Shown here: piece after piece, positions 1-9,120 of the stretch
Numbering within the stretch: the stretch's first letter is position 1
Layout: the number at the start of each line of letters is the position of its first letter
Source of the DNA: Volutella citrinella
Taxonomy: Eukaryota; Ascomycota; Sordariomycetes; Hypocreales; Nectriaceae
Direction of reading: 5' to 3'
DNA: 64,000 nucleotides
NCBI GenBank assembly: GCA_034401135.1
Contig: JAWZSP010000006.1
Coordinates: 434,001 to 498,000 of the forward strand
Program-made: the position numbers and the translations under genes
The notes under the pieces: generated by a model
What the model was told of the DNA's origin: nothing
What the model saw: the letters and a program-made list of their open reading frames with translations, nothing else
Databases searched by the model: none

Positions 1-29
1 GTACTCTGTCATGCATCTATTGGCTTTAA

Positions 30-789
30 TTAAACTTCTATGTCCTTTCCATCAAGCCAGTCCTTTGCTTGTCTGTACAGGAGATCATGCTTCTCGCCGG
101 ATGGCGTCCCAGTGTGCCTGCGGTGGCCAGGCATATCCTTTGCCACAGTAACACCCATTGTGAGCTCCTGGCAGTAGGCCAGGCATTTGTAGCCCTCAGG
201 ATACGAGTTGAGTTTGTCGTTGTCAATCTTGGGAATTCTCTCCGGGTTGACCGGGATAATCTTGTCCTTCTCATACCAGTGACGCACAAACCGCGCACCC
301 CATCGTCCATCAATCTTCTCGAAAAAGAAGCAGAACCTACAGTCGGCCTCGGCATCAACCTCACAGCCGTCGATGATAAACCGCTGGGTGATGGTAGCCT
401 TGAGCTTGGTCACAGCACGGGTGGCATCCTGGGTGATGTCGGTAGTTGCGCCGTGACAGCGGTGCATGATAAAGGCACCCTTGTCCATGCCCGCCTGGGA
501 GCCCGCAATGAAGTCCTTGTACGGGACACGACCAGACCAGGTGGTGTAGACGAAGGCATCGGGATGGAAGATTGAGCGGAAGTTCTCCCACTCACAGGCG
601 TCACTGTGTGCACGTATTAGTCCGGCATTGGGATTCATTGCTTGCTATGGTGATGACGAACCGATAGCACGGCCAGCCCTCTGCCAGCTCTCGAAGCTTC
701 AGTCTCTCAATGACCAAGTGATCGGGTCCATTGTTCCGAACAGTATCGACGGGTCTAGTGCCTTCAGGGAGGGTGTGGAAGTCGGGCAT
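30..789 (-). CDS. SnoaL-like domain protein
   Basis: Two exons, 789-662 and 603-30, give 233 aa. The 58-bp intron has a GTTCGT donor, a GGACTAATACG branch site and a CACACAG acceptor, and joins ...GWPCYR to DACEWENF... in frame. Residues from about 30 to 170 read like the SnoaL_4/NTF2-fold group that includes scytalone-dehydratase-like proteins ([12 protein letters not shown], then [18 protein letters not shown], then [22 protein letters not shown]). In this fold a polar pocket binds a small cyclic substrate, and members act as dehydratases, cyclases or hydroxylases. It is transcribed divergently from the first shikimate-dehydrogenase-like gene across 524 bp, so it probably belongs to the same catabolic cluster. 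No signal peptide or membrane segment is seen. Substrate unknown; a dehydratase role in the cluster is inference only. Confidence 0.8.
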
Positions 790-1313
790 TGTGGATGGCT
801 TCAGTAGCTGCTGTTGGATGTGGTCTGTGTCGCCTATCTTGGAGATGCAATGAAAGCATTTATCATTCAGTCGGCGGAGGCCGGCCGCCGACAGTTACCG
901 GTAAATCTTTAGGCCATGAGCGCCATCGTACCTCTGACTCAACCAACTACCGACACCAGTGCCGGTTGGAAGCAATTACCCCGAACCCTGGCGATGCATA
1001 CCAATGTCTAATTAGCAACCGGATGACCAGACCCGCGATTCGGCATCCTAAGTGGGTCCGGCAGTTAACATTCAACACCACGGGAAAAGTCATGTCCGAT
1101 CACCACCATGGCCAAACGAGCCGTGCACCGTACCTTGCAATTGGAAATGGGACAAAACGGGCAGTCGGATCATCCTCACTTCTAGGCATAGCTCAGTCGC
1201 AACGCCAGTCACTCAAATATCCTACTCAACGCGACCACTTCACGCACAACTGCGCTGTTCCGTCGCTGCATGCTGAATCGCTCCATCTGAAGACGGTAAA
1301 TAACATCACAATC
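790..1313. promoter_or_regulatory. Divergent promoter with CGG-type palindromes
   Basis: Shared upstream region of the SnoaL-like gene and the first dehydrogenase-like gene. It contains CGGCGG, 7 bp, CCGCCG (872-890) directly followed by the perfect palindrome TTACCGGTAA (895-904). Inverted CGG triplets are the usual half-sites of Zn2Cys6 factors, so these are candidate operators about 70-115 bp from the SnoaL start codon. No binding evidence exists beyond symmetry. Confidence 0.45.
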
Positions 1314-2234
1314 ATGGGAATTCACGCGGAAAAGACGTTGCACCTCGTGGGCGTGGGCGTCACCCACTCCATTGCACCCGGCATGCACAACTACATCGCC
1401 AAATCGCTAGGTCTGCCCTGGACATTCTACGCAACAGAGTGCGAGACGCTTGAAAAGTTGGACGAGCTATCAAAACAAGACACGGTCGCCGGGCTTGTTG
1501 TGACTATGCCGTACAAGAACACCTTCATGCCCAAGCTCGATAGGGTCGAGGATCTGGCCACGGCTATTGGGGCGTGCAACAACGTGTACTACGAGCCCGG
1601 AAGTCCTCGGAAGCGCATTGGAACCAACACTGATTGGCTGGGTATTCGCGGATGCCTTCTCGAAAAAGGCGACGAAGGGGCCAGGGGAACTGCGGAGAAG
1701 CCAGTCTCAGCTCTCATTGTTGGAGCAGGCGGTGCGAGCCGTGCCGCCGTCTATGCGCTGGCCTCACATCTCCACTGCTCCACAATCTACGTCCTCAATC
1801 GCGATGATCAAGAGGTACTGGACCTCATCCGTGATGCAAAGAAGCAGCCTGTAATTCCTGAGATTGTCCACATCAACACTCTGGAGGAGGCTCAAGGCGC
1901 GGCCACCCCTTACTACATTGTCGGCACAGTTCCAGACTTGGAGCCACAGACCGATGCCGAAAAGAACGTGGCTGCCATGCTCAAGACCTTCCTCGAGAAG
2001 ACAGAGAAAGGTGTCTTGCTGGACATGTGTTTCAAGCCTCGGAGGACCAGGATGATCAAGCTTGCTGAGAGCCTTGGCTGGCCGTGCGTGGAGGGCACAC
2101 ATGTTATTGGATACCAAATTGAACAGCAGTGGAAGCTGTGGGCAGGAGAAGAGTTGGTGAAGAAGCTAGACAAGGAAGGGGCATGGAAGAATTTGTCAAA
2201 GGCGGCTGAGGAGAGCAAGGGTATCAATTTTTAG
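1314..2234 (+). CDS. Shikimate/quinate dehydrogenase-like protein 1
   Basis: Single-exon gene of 306 aa starting at MGIHAEKTLHLVGVG. The reading frame stays open upstream to 789, but that stretch has no family similarity. The order of motifs is that of shikimate/quinate dehydrogenases (NAD(P)-dependent oxidation of a hydroxyl on the alicyclic acid): substrate loop THSIAPGMHNYI, catalytic-lysine loop VVTMPYKNTF, GACNNVYY, the GTNTDWLGI aspartate, then the dinucleotide fold IVGAGGASRAAVYAL. The loop that is usually SxSP reads SIAP, so the second serine that contacts the substrate carboxylate is Ala. That suggests a substrate other than plain shikimate. It is convergent with the maleylacetate reductase gene (183 bp between stops). 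Cytosolic. Family certain, exact substrate unknown. Confidence 0.88.
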   Translation: MGIHAEKTLHLVGVGVTHSIAPGMHNYIAKSLGLPWTFYATECETLEKLDELSKQDTVAGLVVTMPYKNTFMPKLDRVEDLATAIGACNNVYYEPGSPRKRIGTNTDWLGIRGCLLEKGDEGARGTAEKPVSALIVGAGGASRAAVYALASHLHCSTIYVLNRDDQEVLDLIRDAKKQPVIPEIVHINTLEEAQGAATPYYIVGTVPDLEPQTDAEKNVAAMLKTFLEKTEKGVLLDMCFKPRRTRMIKLAESLGWPCVEGTHVIGYQIEQQWKLWAGEELVKKLDKEGAWKNLSKAAEESKGINF

Positions 2235-2417
2235 ATGAGATTGGAATGACATATTATGTTTACATGTTGGCCCTTAATTACCGTGCATGTCCGTCGCCAA
2301 ATGCCAAGTGAGAAACCTACATGCACTATTTGGAGACATACAAATCACATTGAAGGAGAGCTGTGCTGAGCATTTCACTTCCAACGTTGGATAGATTGAC
2401 TACGTCAGGTAGCTTAC

Positions 2418-3491
2418 TTAAATATCGGCTTTGGCATCCTCTCCCGCCCATGCCCGACGAATGAGCTCCTCAATTGGGCCCCTTTCTATTTGTCGCGGGT
2501 TCCAATACGGGTTTGCAAGAGCAATATCCGCTGCTTCAGCCACATTCTCTTCTTTCATCCCGAAAGATTTCAGGTCACGAGTGACCTCTAGCTTCCTCAA
2601 GAGAACATTGAGACCGTGGACTGCGTCCCCATTGCTTTCTGGCAGAACCTTTGCCAGTGCGGCCATGGCTGAGGGAACCTTGGGGGCATTATAGGCCAAC
2701 GCATGCGGAAGCACAACGGTATGAGTCTCGGCGTGCGGAAGATTGAAGGAACCGCCGAGGGTGTGGCATAGCTTGTGATGCAATGACATGCCAACACTAC
2801 CCAAGCAAGTGCCACACAGCCAGGCGCCATACAAAGCTTTGGATCGAGCATCCTTAGACGTCGGGTCCTTCTTCACTTGGGGAAGTGCTTCTGCCAGTGC
2901 TCGGACGCCCTCTTGTGCCAGGAGATTGATGACGGGGTTTCCGTTTTGAGCATACAGCGCTTCGACTGCGTGTGCGATGGCATTAATGCCGCTGGTTGAG
3001 CTGAGGCCGACTGGCAGGGTCAAAGTAAGATCAACATCGTAAATGATGGCATCCGGGAGGATCTTGGGGTCTGACTTGGTCGTCTTCCTTCCGTTCTCAG
3101 TCTCGCCGAGGATAGGCGTTGCTTCACTACCCGCATAGGTGGTAGGAATGGTCAAGTGATAGAGGGCTGTGCGGAAACTGATGGCCTTGCCGAGGCCAAT
3201 CGTGCTGCCGCCGCCAACAGAGATGAGCATGTCGCAACCGACGTCCTTGGCAACAGTGACAGCTGCCTCAGTCACTTCAACAGGCGTATGCATAGTTGCA
3301 TCGGAGAAGATTCCAGCAACCTTGCCGCCCAGGATTGCCTTGACATCATCGGCGTGGGATGTCTGGTGTGGAGTGCACAGGATCAACGGGTTGGAGAAGC
3401 CAATCTTCTCCAGCTCCTGTGGGAGACGCTGGATGGTTCCGCTACCAAAAATCACGCGACTGGGGTTTGATCGGTACTCAAATGCCTCCAT
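2418..3491 (-). CDS. Maleylacetate reductase (iron-type ADH family)
   Basis: Single exon, 357 aa from MEAFEYRSNPSRVIFGSG; this start matches the family length, while an upstream extension to 3584 adds only low-complexity sequence. The N-terminal half carries the glycine-rich nucleotide loop SVGGGSTIGLGKAI. The C-terminal half carries the histidine-rich blocks NAIAHAVEALYA, LHHKLCHTLGG and HAETHTVVLPHALAYN that line the active site in the group-III/iron-containing alcohol dehydrogenases. The enzyme reduces maleylacetate to 3-oxoadipate with NAD(P)H. It is divergent from the hydroxyquinol dioxygenase gene across a 485-bp shared promoter; that enzyme makes maleylacetate, so the pair forms a complete lower pathway. 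Residue pattern THPTTYAGSEATP-like (here TIPTTYAGSEATPILG) is typical of maleylacetate reductases. Confidence 0.9.
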   Translation of the reverse strand: MEAFEYRSNPSRVIFGSGTIQRLPQELEKIGFSNPLILCTPHQTSHADDVKAILGGKVAGIFSDATMHTPVEVTEAAVTVAKDVGCDMLISVGGGSTIGLGKAISFRTALYHLTIPTTYAGSEATPILGETENGRKTTKSDPKILPDAIIYDVDLTLTLPVGLSSTSGINAIAHAVEALYAQNGNPVINLLAQEGVRALAEALPQVKKDPTSKDARSKALYGAWLCGTCLGSVGMSLHHKLCHTLGGSFNLPHAETHTVVLPHALAYNAPKVPSAMAALAKVLPESNGDAVHGLNVLLRKLEVTRDLKSFGMKEENVAEAADIALANPYWNPRQIERGPIEELIRRAWAGEDAKADI

Positions 3492-3976
3492 GGTTGCTGA
3501 TAGTGAGCGATTCCGGAATACTGGTCTTGGTTGGTGTGATGATTGTGGTACGAGTGGCCGGTAGTGATGGTGATATGAGGCCACTGTTCATCTCATTGAA
3601 TGCCGACCACACGCTACATGTCGTGCGATGCCAAGTGCAGCTCCGAGAGTTTTCTACGTAAGCTATTGGTAATACGGCTCGGGGAGGAATGCTCGGCAAA
3701 TGTCTCAGCCGGAGTGCCTCCCCGGAGATTTGCGGGGGGTGCGGGGAAGTGGCAGTGGATTATATCATTACACCATCACATCGCTGACCGACCTCTTAGT
3801 GATCAACGGACTAGCAGCGCAGTTTAAAGGACTGGCTGGTGACGAAGCAGCCATTTCCAATCACTCACCCAAAACCCCATTCTTTGATTCGCTTCCCTCA
3901 CTGCCCCACAAACAATTCGATCAAGGCCTCATCACCCATCTCACACAGTCAACCAGCGCTCAGCCAACCAGCCAAG
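3492..3976. promoter_or_regulatory. Divergent promoter of maleylacetate reductase / dioxygenase
   Basis: Intergenic region shared by the two hydroxyquinol-branch genes. It holds an imperfect inverted repeat, CTCGGGGAGG at 3678-3687 against CCTCCCCGGAG at 3717-3727, with further CGG triplets between (GCTCGGC, GCCGGAG). A position midway between divergent genes suits a shared activator site. This is inference from symmetry only. Confidence 0.4.
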
Positions 3977-5036
3977 ATGACCTCCAAAGAGCACACACCA
4001 CCGGATCTCCCTCCGATGAAAGATCTGACCATAGAAAACATCACAGACAATGTGCATACAATCAACTCCAGCTGTGAAGACAAGAGACTCAAGTTCCTCA
4101 TTGAGAGGCTGGTGCACCACCTCCACGACTTTGCCCGCGAGACGCGTCTCAGCATCGCGGAATGGGAAAAGTCTATCGAGTTCCTTGTCGATGTCGGAAA
4201 AATCAGCACCGATGTCCGTCATGAATTTGTCCTCCTGTCTGATATCCTGGGGCTGTCGCTGCTCGTCGATGCCATCGACCACCCGAAGCTTGCAAACTCC
4301 ACTGAAGGCACCGTTCTGGGACCTTTCCATACTCCCGATGCCCACACTGTGGCGCACGGGCATCAGATTTCCAATGACCCAGATGGAGAACCGCTACTGG
4401 CCATCTGTACTGTCAAGGATACCCAAGGCCGGCCCATCCCGGATGTGGCGGTTGATGTCTGGGAAACCGACTCGAAAGGCTTCTATGACGTGCAATACGC
4501 AGACCGAACTGAGCCCGACGGTCGCGCTATTGTAAACAGCGACAAGGATGGCATCATCCAGTTTAATGCCATTGTGCCGGTCCCATATCCTATTCCCAAT
4601 GACGGACCAGTGGGTAAGCTGCTGGAGCGCCTCGGACGCCACTGCTATCGTCCCAGTCATATGCATTTCATGTTCAAGAAGGAGGGCTATGATCGCCTCA
4701 TCACGTACGTATTTAACAAGGCTCCCCTTACACTCGCACCAAACTTTTACTAATCCAGGACCCAGTGCTTTGTATTTACGCGGTGATCCCTATGAAACTT
4801 CGGATGCTGTGTTTGGTGTCAAAGAGTCTCTGATTGTGGAGCTGGGTACTGTAGGCGACGTAGAAGGTCTATCAGACAAGTATGGGGTGCCGCCGGAGAC
4901 CAAATTGCTGCAGTATGATTTCGTTCTCATCACAGAAGAGGAGTCACACAAGGCGAGAGAGGACGAGGCATGGAAAGAGGCGAAGCGGCAAGATCGAAAC
5001 CTCAAGGTTGTGAACGGTCTTCTTGTACCAGAATAG
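3977..5036 (+). CDS. Hydroxyquinol 1,2-dioxygenase (intradiol family)
   Basis: Exons 3977-4704 and 4766-5036 encode 332 aa. The 61-bp intron starts GTACGT; a nearer CAG exists at 4758, but only the GACCCAG acceptor restores ...DRLITALYLRGDPYETSDAVFGV. The N-terminal ~110 residues are the helical dimerisation/linker domain, followed by the beta-sandwich catalytic domain starting near GTVLGPFH. The non-haem Fe(III) ligands are visible: Tyr170 (GFYD), Tyr204 (PVPYPIP), His228 and His230 (YRPSHMHF). The enzyme cleaves hydroxyquinol (1,2,4-trihydroxybenzene) between the adjacent hydroxyls to maleylacetate, the substrate of the divergent reductase. Catechol 1,2-dioxygenase activity is the alternative, but the pairing with maleylacetate reductase favours hydroxyquinol. 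Cytosolic. Confidence 0.9.
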
Positions 5037-5405
5037 CTATAATTGGTGAGACGTGTTTCAACTCCTATCTCTCCATGACTTGTTATCTTCAGATTACCGT
5101 ATGGGGAAGTTGAATCACCATGATTAGCTTCCGTGTTCTCTCTCAAATACCGGATGTAGCTTTCCCGCAATTCCGGCGAGCCCACAAATGCCGGCTGGAC
5201 ATTGCCGGCACAGATGGAATACGGACTGGGCATATTTCTCTACCAGCTTAAATTCAATTCCGGCATTTGTGGGTCCCGGAAGAAGCCCAGGCTCCAAACA
5301 CACCATAATACGATTTCCCAAGTAACTTGTAAACGCTCGCCATCAGAAGCTGAGAGAGCTCTCGTTCCAGGCGTCTTCTTATTCTATCCTTTCAACATTT
5401 CGACC
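5037..5405. promoter_or_regulatory. Intergenic region with nested inverted and direct repeats
   Basis: Between the dioxygenase stop and the second dehydrogenase-like gene. A perfect 14-bp inverted repeat is present: CCCACAAATGCCGG (5181-5194) and CCGGCATTTGTGGG (5260-5273). The 10-mer CAATTCCGGC occurs twice in direct orientation (5168-5177 and 5255-5264), and GCCGGC occurs twice between them. The block lies 130-240 bp upstream of the ATG at 5406, where an operator would be expected. It could equally extrude a long-loop hairpin. Confidence 0.5.
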
Positions 5406-6290
5406 ATGGATCAGGCAGTGCAAGGCCAACCCCATGCCATCGCCAATAGTTACGAAAAGGAGTTCCACATCTTCGGCAATGGCATCTCCTTCAGCATCTC
5501 ACCCACCATCCACAACGCAGCTTTTCAGCACCACAACCTGCCATACTTTTATGACATTCAGGAGGCGCCCAAAATCGATGGAGTCGCGCATTTCATCCAA
5601 AGCGATGAGTTTGGCGGCGGCAGTGTAACCATGCCGCATAAGCTACAAGTTCACAAGTACTGCGACGAAAGCACAGAGACGGCGAAAGCGATTGGCGCCA
5701 TCAACACCCTAGTGGTCAAGTCTAGAGACGGTCAGCGTGTCATCATCGGTGACAACACGGACTGGTCGGGTCTTTACAGCATCATCAACAACTATGGAGC
5801 AACAACCAACCGCAAATTGGGCACGGGGCTCGTCATCGGCGCTGGGGGCGCTTCAAGAGCCGCACTCTATGCGATGCACCGCGCAGGCATCGCCTCCATC
5901 TACCTTGCCAATCGAACACTGGAGACTGCAGAGAGTGTCAGGGACGCGTTTTCATCACTATTCACGATTCAGATTGTCGGTAGCCTGGAAGCGCTTCCAG
6001 AGATGCCCGATGTCATCATCGGAACTATCCCAGCTGATGTGACGACGGAGGCCCAATTTGCCAGCATTTTTGGTGGCGAGGGATTGTGCGTGGAGATGGC
6101 ATACAAGCCTAGGAACACGCCTCTCCTCAAGCAGGCTCGCAGGCACGCTGGCTGGGAAACGGTGACGGGGCTGGAGGTGCTGCTTGCCCAAGCATACGAC
6201 CAATATGAGCTTTGGACGGAAAAGGAGGCGCCAAAGCAAGTGATGATGGATGCAGTCATGGCACATGAGAATAGAGTTGCACTTTTGTAA
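5406..6290 (+). CDS. Shikimate dehydrogenase-like protein 2
   Basis: Single exon, 294 aa from MDQAVQGQPHAIANSYEKEF; the preceding ACC before ATG is a good fungal start context, and upstream in-frame sequence has no similarity. This paralogue has the canonical substrate loop FSISPTIHN (both serines kept), the lysine loop SVTMPHKLQV, GAINTLVV, the aspartate motif GDNTDWSGL and the dinucleotide loop VIGAGGASRAALYAM. It is therefore the copy most likely to use shikimate or quinate itself. At 294 aa it is slightly shorter than paralogues 1 and 3. It is convergent with paralogue 3 (229 bp between stops). NAD versus NADP preference cannot be read with confidence from the loop after strand 2 (LANRTLETAES). 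Confidence 0.9.
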   Translation: MDQAVQGQPHAIANSYEKEFHIFGNGISFSISPTIHNAAFQHHNLPYFYDIQEAPKIDGVAHFIQSDEFGGGSVTMPHKLQVHKYCDESTETAKAIGAINTLVVKSRDGQRVIIGDNTDWSGLYSIINNYGATTNRKLGTGLVIGAGGASRAALYAMHRAGIASIYLANRTLETAESVRDAFSSLFTIQIVGSLEALPEMPDVIIGTIPADVTTEAQFASIFGGEGLCVEMAYKPRNTPLLKQARRHAGWETVTGLEVLLAQAYDQYELWTEKEAPKQVMMDAVMAHENRVALL

Positions 6291-6519
6291 TCAGCATCAT
6301 GTTTTGATAAGAGTATTGATCTCAAATTAATGAGCTCTGGAGGACCTTCCCACTACATTTAGTTGATACGTCCATTGTCACCGTGAACAACATCATCAAA
6401 TGCGTGTCCATCATGCAACAAGTGCATACATGTAGTGGATTGAGACCATTTATAATGATATAATTCTATAGTCTTAAGCCAAGTATCTGGCTAGCTGTTT
6501 CCGAGTGCACCACTGCACC

Positions 6520-7497
6520 CTAAACGTATGCCGACTTCAACGCTCCGTCGATGGCCTCCTTTGCCTCCTTTAACTTGAAATCTTCCAGCGGCAGCTCCGA
6601 CCACAGGATCTGCTGCGCAACACCTTGCCAAATCATGGACTCAGTCCCAAACAGCATCGACCAGCCCGCCTTCTCTCCAATCTCGAAGAAGGCCGTGCGC
6701 GGCTTCGGGTGGTAACACATTTCGAGAATGCAGCCCTTTTCTGGCCTCTGAAGGAACAGGGTGGCAATCTCACGTGCAAGAACCTCGCCGGGCTCCCTGG
6801 GGGCAAAGTCGGGCACGGTGCCCACCACCAACCCAGGCGTTTCAAGCCCAGCGGCCTGCTTCAGCGAGTTGACGAGAATTAGCTCGCCAGCGAAGCCTGC
6901 ATCCTTGAAAGATGCCATGATGGCTTCGACCTCACTGTCCAGGCGGTTGACCAGGTACACCTTGCTGGCTCCGAGCCATGCTGAGAGGGCATAAATAGCT
7001 GCGCGACAGGCACCACCACCACCAATTACCATGGCAGGCTTGCCACGAGAGCTCTTGACAATGTCGGGGTAGTTCTGCTGGAACGCCTCTCGAACACCAA
7101 CACAGTCTGTATTGGTGCCGATGTATTTGGTCTCTCCATTCGGCGTCTTGCGAAGGAAGACGGTGTTGATGGCTCCAATCACAGAGGCCTCATCCGTGAC
7201 TTGATCCACGACAGACATCATTTGGACCTTGTATGGCATGGTCACGGCACACCCAACAATGTCAGGCTGCTTCAGCGCAGGCAAAAACTCGCCGGCATCC
7301 TGCGTTTCATGGACCGTGTACCTCCATGGCACCTCGATACCGTTGAATAGGTGTGAGTGCAGCAGCGGCGCAAGCGTGTGCGCAAGGGGGTAGCCAAATA
7401 AGAAAGTGCCGAGGGGAGTTTGACGCTTTGACGAGTCAACAAAGCTGAAACCAAACTGGTACGAGTCCTGTAGGGTGTTTTCTTCTGATTGAGACAT
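6520..7497 (-). CDS. Shikimate/quinate dehydrogenase-like protein 3
   Basis: Single exon, 325 aa from MSQSEENTLQDSYQFGF; another Met lies eight codons upstream but the region between has no similarity. Motifs in order: substrate loop YPLAHTLAPLLHSHLF, lysine loop CAVTMPYKVQM, GAINTVFL, GTNTDCVGV, and glycine-rich loop VIGGGGACRAAIYAL. The loop reads HTLAP where SxSP is usual, so both serine positions differ (Thr and Ala); Thr at the first position also occurs among quinate-preferring members. An N-terminal extension of about 25 residues and the CR pair in the Rossmann loop also set it apart from paralogue 2. Its presence beside two others in one cluster suggests consecutive or stereo-specific oxidations rather than redundancy. 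Confidence 0.88.
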   Translation of the reverse strand: MSQSEENTLQDSYQFGFSFVDSSKRQTPLGTFLFGYPLAHTLAPLLHSHLFNGIEVPWRYTVHETQDAGEFLPALKQPDIVGCAVTMPYKVQMMSVVDQVTDEASVIGAINTVFLRKTPNGETKYIGTNTDCVGVREAFQQNYPDIVKSSRGKPAMVIGGGGACRAAIYALSAWLGASKVYLVNRLDSEVEAIMASFKDAGFAGELILVNSLKQAAGLETPGLVVGTVPDFAPREPGEVLAREIATLFLQRPEKGCILEMCYHPKPRTAFFEIGEKAGWSMLFGTESMIWQGVAQQILWSELPLEDFKLKEAKEAIDGALKSAYV

Positions 7498-8033
7498 GGT
7501 GGTGGGTATATTGTATCGCACTTGAGTGGTGAGTCTAGGATTCTGGCGGCGCTTGGGTGGGTAGTTTCGTCTCCTTGGGGGGATATTGATAACACCAGCC
7601 TATCCAGTTCAGGGTGTCCTTCAGCTAATAAGGCGCAAGCCAGAGTACATGTGCACAATTCATCTCGGCGCTGCCAAAGATTGCGACGAAGCCGATGCGG
7701 ATGATTCATCTCAGCTATCCAAAAGAAGCTAACCAAGATCTACAATGGGCTGGTGGATGATGGCTAAAGTCAACTCCGATGGGCCGCGAGTCAGAGGGTC
7801 CCAAGCCCCCTCCCCGTAAACCTTTGGCGTCCCCTAGATCAACACAAACACGAGGCGCGGAGACGCGTGATTCCTAGGCGCTCCTCGATAGTTGGGGATT
7901 TGGGGTTTCATCGCCGGATTGGGAACGTATCAAGCAAGACCAGTTGCAATGGCGATCAGACTGGAGTGAAGGATGGCGAGAGCATCCAATCCAAGGACAA
8001 TGGACCTGCAGATTGTGTATTCATTTACTCAAA
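7498..8033. other. Intergenic region, promoter of dehydrogenase-like gene 3
   Basis: Holds the upstream region of the minus-strand dehydrogenase-like gene 3 and the 3' flank of the dehydroquinate dehydratase. Open frames here are short, overlap on both strands and have no protein-like pattern. No clear repeat or TATA element was seen. Confidence 0.4.
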
Positions 8034-9120
8034 TCACTGTTTAGCGAGGATCGCCTCCTCTACAACCGAACGCGGCGCAGGTCGCCCCGTGATGACAGTG
8101 AACTCACTGCAAACACGCTGCGCAATCTCATCCGAGCCAAGTTCCTCAACATGCACCTTGATTCCCTTCTCCTCTGCCTGTGACTCTGCACACACGTGGG
8201 GGTAGCCTAGCTCATGAAAGGCCGCCTGTAATCCGGCCATAAGGCGCCGCGCCGTGCTTCCATGTCCAAGCACCAACACCTGCTGCCTCTGTAGTTGTCC
8301 AATCAAGTGCTGCGCTTGGTGCACCTGAGAGAGGCTCAATTGGCCGGGTGCAGATGGAAACGGGATCAGCGGGTGCGTGACCAGCGAGATGGGCGAGGTA
8401 ATCCTAGACAGCTGGCCATTCGCGCCCATACCCACAGCCAGCAGGGGCTTGGTGTGATGCAGCTTGTAGTTCTTGACAAACAGGCCCAGCTGGAAGCAAT
8501 CTTCGATTTCTGCAGATAGAATGCTGAGCTTGATGATGTCTGCAGCGTTTTCCGTCAGCCTCACCCGAGCCATCAGCTTTTCGGGAGATTCACGTACCGC
8601 CAAAAGCATCAGCCGCTAGAAACTTGTCCTTCAGCTCTTGGCTGGACCAGCGAATGTCGCCTGTCCAGCTGTGGTAGGAAGCGACAATCTGGGAGCTGCC
8701 CTTCTTTTCCGTAATGGTGGCGAGCAGGTCGGCTGGCCACTCAATCTCGACGTCAATGTAGCTGATGCCGGCATCAACAGCCGCGAGCATCAAGGCCAGG
8801 GCCTCGGCAGCCGCAGAGTCTGGGAACTTCCCACCTTGCGACTTTGTCCTTATTGTAAAAAGGATTGGCAATGGAGACATGGACTGCAGAGCTTTGATTT
8901 GGTCCCTCACATACTCGAGGGGCGGAATGTTTTCCTCCCCAACGGACCTGCTCGGGCTAAGCAAGTCAACACGGACCTCCCAGATGTCTCCTCCACAGCC
9001 AATGCGTGTAAGTACATCCTTGGCCTGGTTGACATCTGTAAAGGTCAGCGGGATGATGAATGTCTGCTTCCCGCTGTTGTAATTTTGGGACACGACGTCG
9101 GTGGGCATTATCGCAGTCAT
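8034..9120 (-). CDS. Type I 3-dehydroquinate dehydratase with vestigial C-terminal extension
   Basis: Exons 9120-8598 and 8539-8034 encode 342 aa; Met at 9108 is an alternative start. The 58-bp intron (GTACGT...CTGCAG) joins DAFG to DIIKL in frame. Class I aldolase-fold residues are all present: EVRVDL, ILFTIRTKSQGGKF, DVE, the catalytic His in SYHSWTG, the Schiff-base Lys in DIIKLS, and the substrate loop VGMGANGQLSRI followed by APGQLS. It dehydrates 3-dehydroquinate to 3-dehydroshikimate. Fungi normally carry this domain inside the AROM pentafunctional protein and use a small type II enzyme for quinate catabolism, so a stand-alone type I gene is unusual. About 85 extra residues follow (VLVLGHGSTARRL ... 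HELGYPHVCAES), which resemble the first part of a shikimate-dehydrogenase domain, as in the AROM order. Confidence 0.9.

Noticed and set aside
789..1313. N-terminal extension of dehydrogenase-like protein 1 (open frame upstream of 1314)
   Set aside because: No family similarity, holds promoter palindromes and overlaps the start of the divergent gene.
4705..4758. Nearer CAG acceptor in the dioxygenase intron
   Set aside because: Gives the wrong frame and destroys the conserved LYLRGDPYE segment.
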